Of a stretch of 22,449 bases of DNA, positions 21,446 through 22,449 are shown one piece after another. This stretch comes from an uncultured Oscillibacter sp. Its GTDB lineage: Bacteria; Bacillota; Clostridia; Oscillospirales; Oscillospiraceae. Position numbers and translations under genes: made by a program. Location: positions 1 through 22,449 of the forward strand of contig CAJUOD010000042.1 of NCBI GenBank assembly GCA_910587875.1, written 5' to 3'. Position 1 is the stretch's first letter. The number at the start of each line of letters is the position of its first letter. The notes under the pieces were generated by a model. The model was given only the letters and a program-made list of their open reading frames with translations, ran no database searches and was not told the origin of the DNA.

Positions 21446-22449
21446 GTGCATAAGAACATCCCCCATATTCCCCCGGTGGAGGAGCGGATTGAGCGGAAGA
21501 TCTCCGCCTTCACCAGCATCTCCATGTGCGCGCTGACGGTGATCATCCAGATCGCCACCTCCCTGCTGCTCTCCATCCTCCTGGCGGAATACTCCAGCTT
21601 TGTCTACGCCCTGCTGCTCATCGCCGGCGCGGCCCTGGCCATCCGGGTCTATCAGCGGCCCGGCAGCCCCACCTATAAGCTGGTGTGGATGTGCTTGCTG
21701 CTGGCCATGCCGGTGTCCGGCATGATTCTCTTCTGCCTCTGGGGCGGGACTCACCAGGCCAAGCAGCTGAGCCTCCAGAAGGTGCCCCCCATCCCCTGCG
21801 GGGAGAGCCAGCGCATGTCCAGCGAGATCGACCTGGCCCGCCTCCGGCGGCAGTCCCCGGCCTGGGGGCGCCTGGCGGCGTATTTGGAAAAGAGGGGCTT
21901 CCTGCTCTACCGAAACACGGACGCCGTGTATTTTAAGGAGGGCGCGGACTTCTTCGAGGACCTCATCGCGCACCTGGAGAAGGCGGAGATCTACATCTTC
22001 CTGGAGTACTACATCCTGGCGGAGGGGCAGCTCTGGGACCGAATTTTCGCCGTTTTGAAGGAGCGGGCCGCCGCCGGAGTGGAGGTCCACATCACCTTCG
22101 ACGACTTCGGCAACCTCACCCGCTTCTCGGATGAGACCCTCCAGGCCGTCCAGAACGCGGGCATTGAGGTCAAGGTCTTCAACCCCGTCCACCGCTATGT
22201 GAACCGGATCTATTTCAACTACCGGGACCACCGGAAAATCGCCGTCATCGACGGGCAGTTCGCCTATACGGGAGGCATCAACCTGGCCGACGAGTACGCG
22301 AACCTCATAGAGCGCTTCGGCCACTGGAAGGACACCGCCGTCCGCATCGAGGGGGCGGGGGTCTGGGGCTTTGCCACCCAGTTCATGCAGATGTGGAAGA
22401 TGATGGGCGGCTCCTTCCACAACGAGGACGACTACTACCGCCCCCGCCA
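21446..22449 (+). CDS. cls: Cardiolipin synthase, phospholipase D family, 3' end outside window
   Basis: The visible 334 codons show hydrophobic segments at about residues 28-48, 51-67 and 79-99, then the first phospholipase-D domain with the HKD motif HRKIAVID (His262, Lys264, Asp269) followed by YTGGINLADEY. The EIYIFLEYYILAEGQLWDRI segment is also typical of bacterial cardiolipin synthases, which join two phosphatidylglycerols at the membrane. The second HKD motif must lie beyond the window. The start is a GTG at 21446 with AAGGAGGT eight bases upstream (21430-21437), a near-perfect ribosome site; no ATG fits better (the next in-frame ATG, Met27, would remove the cytoplasmic N-terminus and has no site). 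It has its own promoter. Confidence 0.93.
   Translation, partial: MHKNIPHIPPVEERIERKISAFTSISMCALTVIIQIATSLLLSILLAEYSSFVYALLLIAGAALAIRVYQRPGSPTYKLVWMCLLLAMPVSGMILFCLWGGTHQAKQLSLQKVPPIPCGESQRMSSEIDLARLRRQSPAWGRLAAYLEKRGFLLYRNTDAVYFKEGADFFEDLIAHLEKAEIYIFLEYYILAEGQLWDRIFAVLKERAAAGVEVHITFDDFGNLTRFSDETLQAVQNAGIEVKVFNPVHRYVNRIYFNYRDHRKIAVIDGQFAYTGGINLADEYANLIERFGHWKDTAVRIEGAGVWGFATQFMQMWKMMGGSFHNEDDYYRPR

Overview
The window looks like a stretch of chromosome from a GC-rich anaerobic Firmicute of class Clostridia, most likely an Oscillospiraceae relative (Flavonifractor, Lawsonibacter or Oscillibacter type). This is inferred from the gene families: a split ThrE-type exporter, an NfnAB transhydrogenase, a YjdF leader and gene, SLH domains, and a TCS-HtrA operon. 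AGGAGG-type ribosome sites and sigma-A-like promoters with 17-base spacers point the same way. I saw no rRNA, tRNA, CRISPR array, insertion sequence or phage gene, and no gene-free stretch longer than 300 bases. Most genes are core or housekeeping genes, so there is no clear case for a wholly new system.

Layout. 1-2846 (+): the end of an OmpR-type regulator, a sensor kinase and a membrane-anchored HtrA protease, apparently one envelope-stress operon. 2893-3651 (-): ExoA. A back-to-back promoter pair then opens a + operon (3793-5785) with the two halves of a ThrE/YjjP-YjjB exporter and an acyl-ACP thioesterase. 5890-7338 (+): a secreted SLH-domain protein with its own strong promoter, ending in a terminator shared with the convergent operon. 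7389-11859 (-): prfC, response regulator, histidine kinase, rimM, trmD, joined by three 4-base stop/start overlaps and one 22-base gap. This places a two-component system inside a translation-gene operon. 12038-12430 (+): a small TIGR04076-type protein, divergent from prfC. 12568-15552 (+): nfnA, nfnB and a lipoprotein. 15610-16029 (-): a YjdF-family gene behind a structured leader that is very probably a yjdF-class riboswitch. 16311-19682 (+): ABC ATPase and a large FtsX-type permease. 19857-21305 (+): nicotinate phosphoribosyltransferase. 21446 to the end (+): a cardiolipin synthase cut by the window edge.

How the genes fit together. Envelope maintenance is a recurring theme: the TCS-HtrA operon, the SLH protein, the FtsX-type exporter, the lipoprotein and cardiolipin synthase. 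Redox and cofactor balance is served by NfnAB and PncB, and translation by prfC, rimM and trmD. The points most worth a second look are the YjdF leader, whose anti-Shine-Dalgarno matches the ribosome site exactly over seven bases; a thrice-repeated nine-residue motif in the cytoplasmic tail of HtrA; an 11-base tandem repeat in the prfC leader; and the two-component system embedded in the prfC-rimM-trmD operon.
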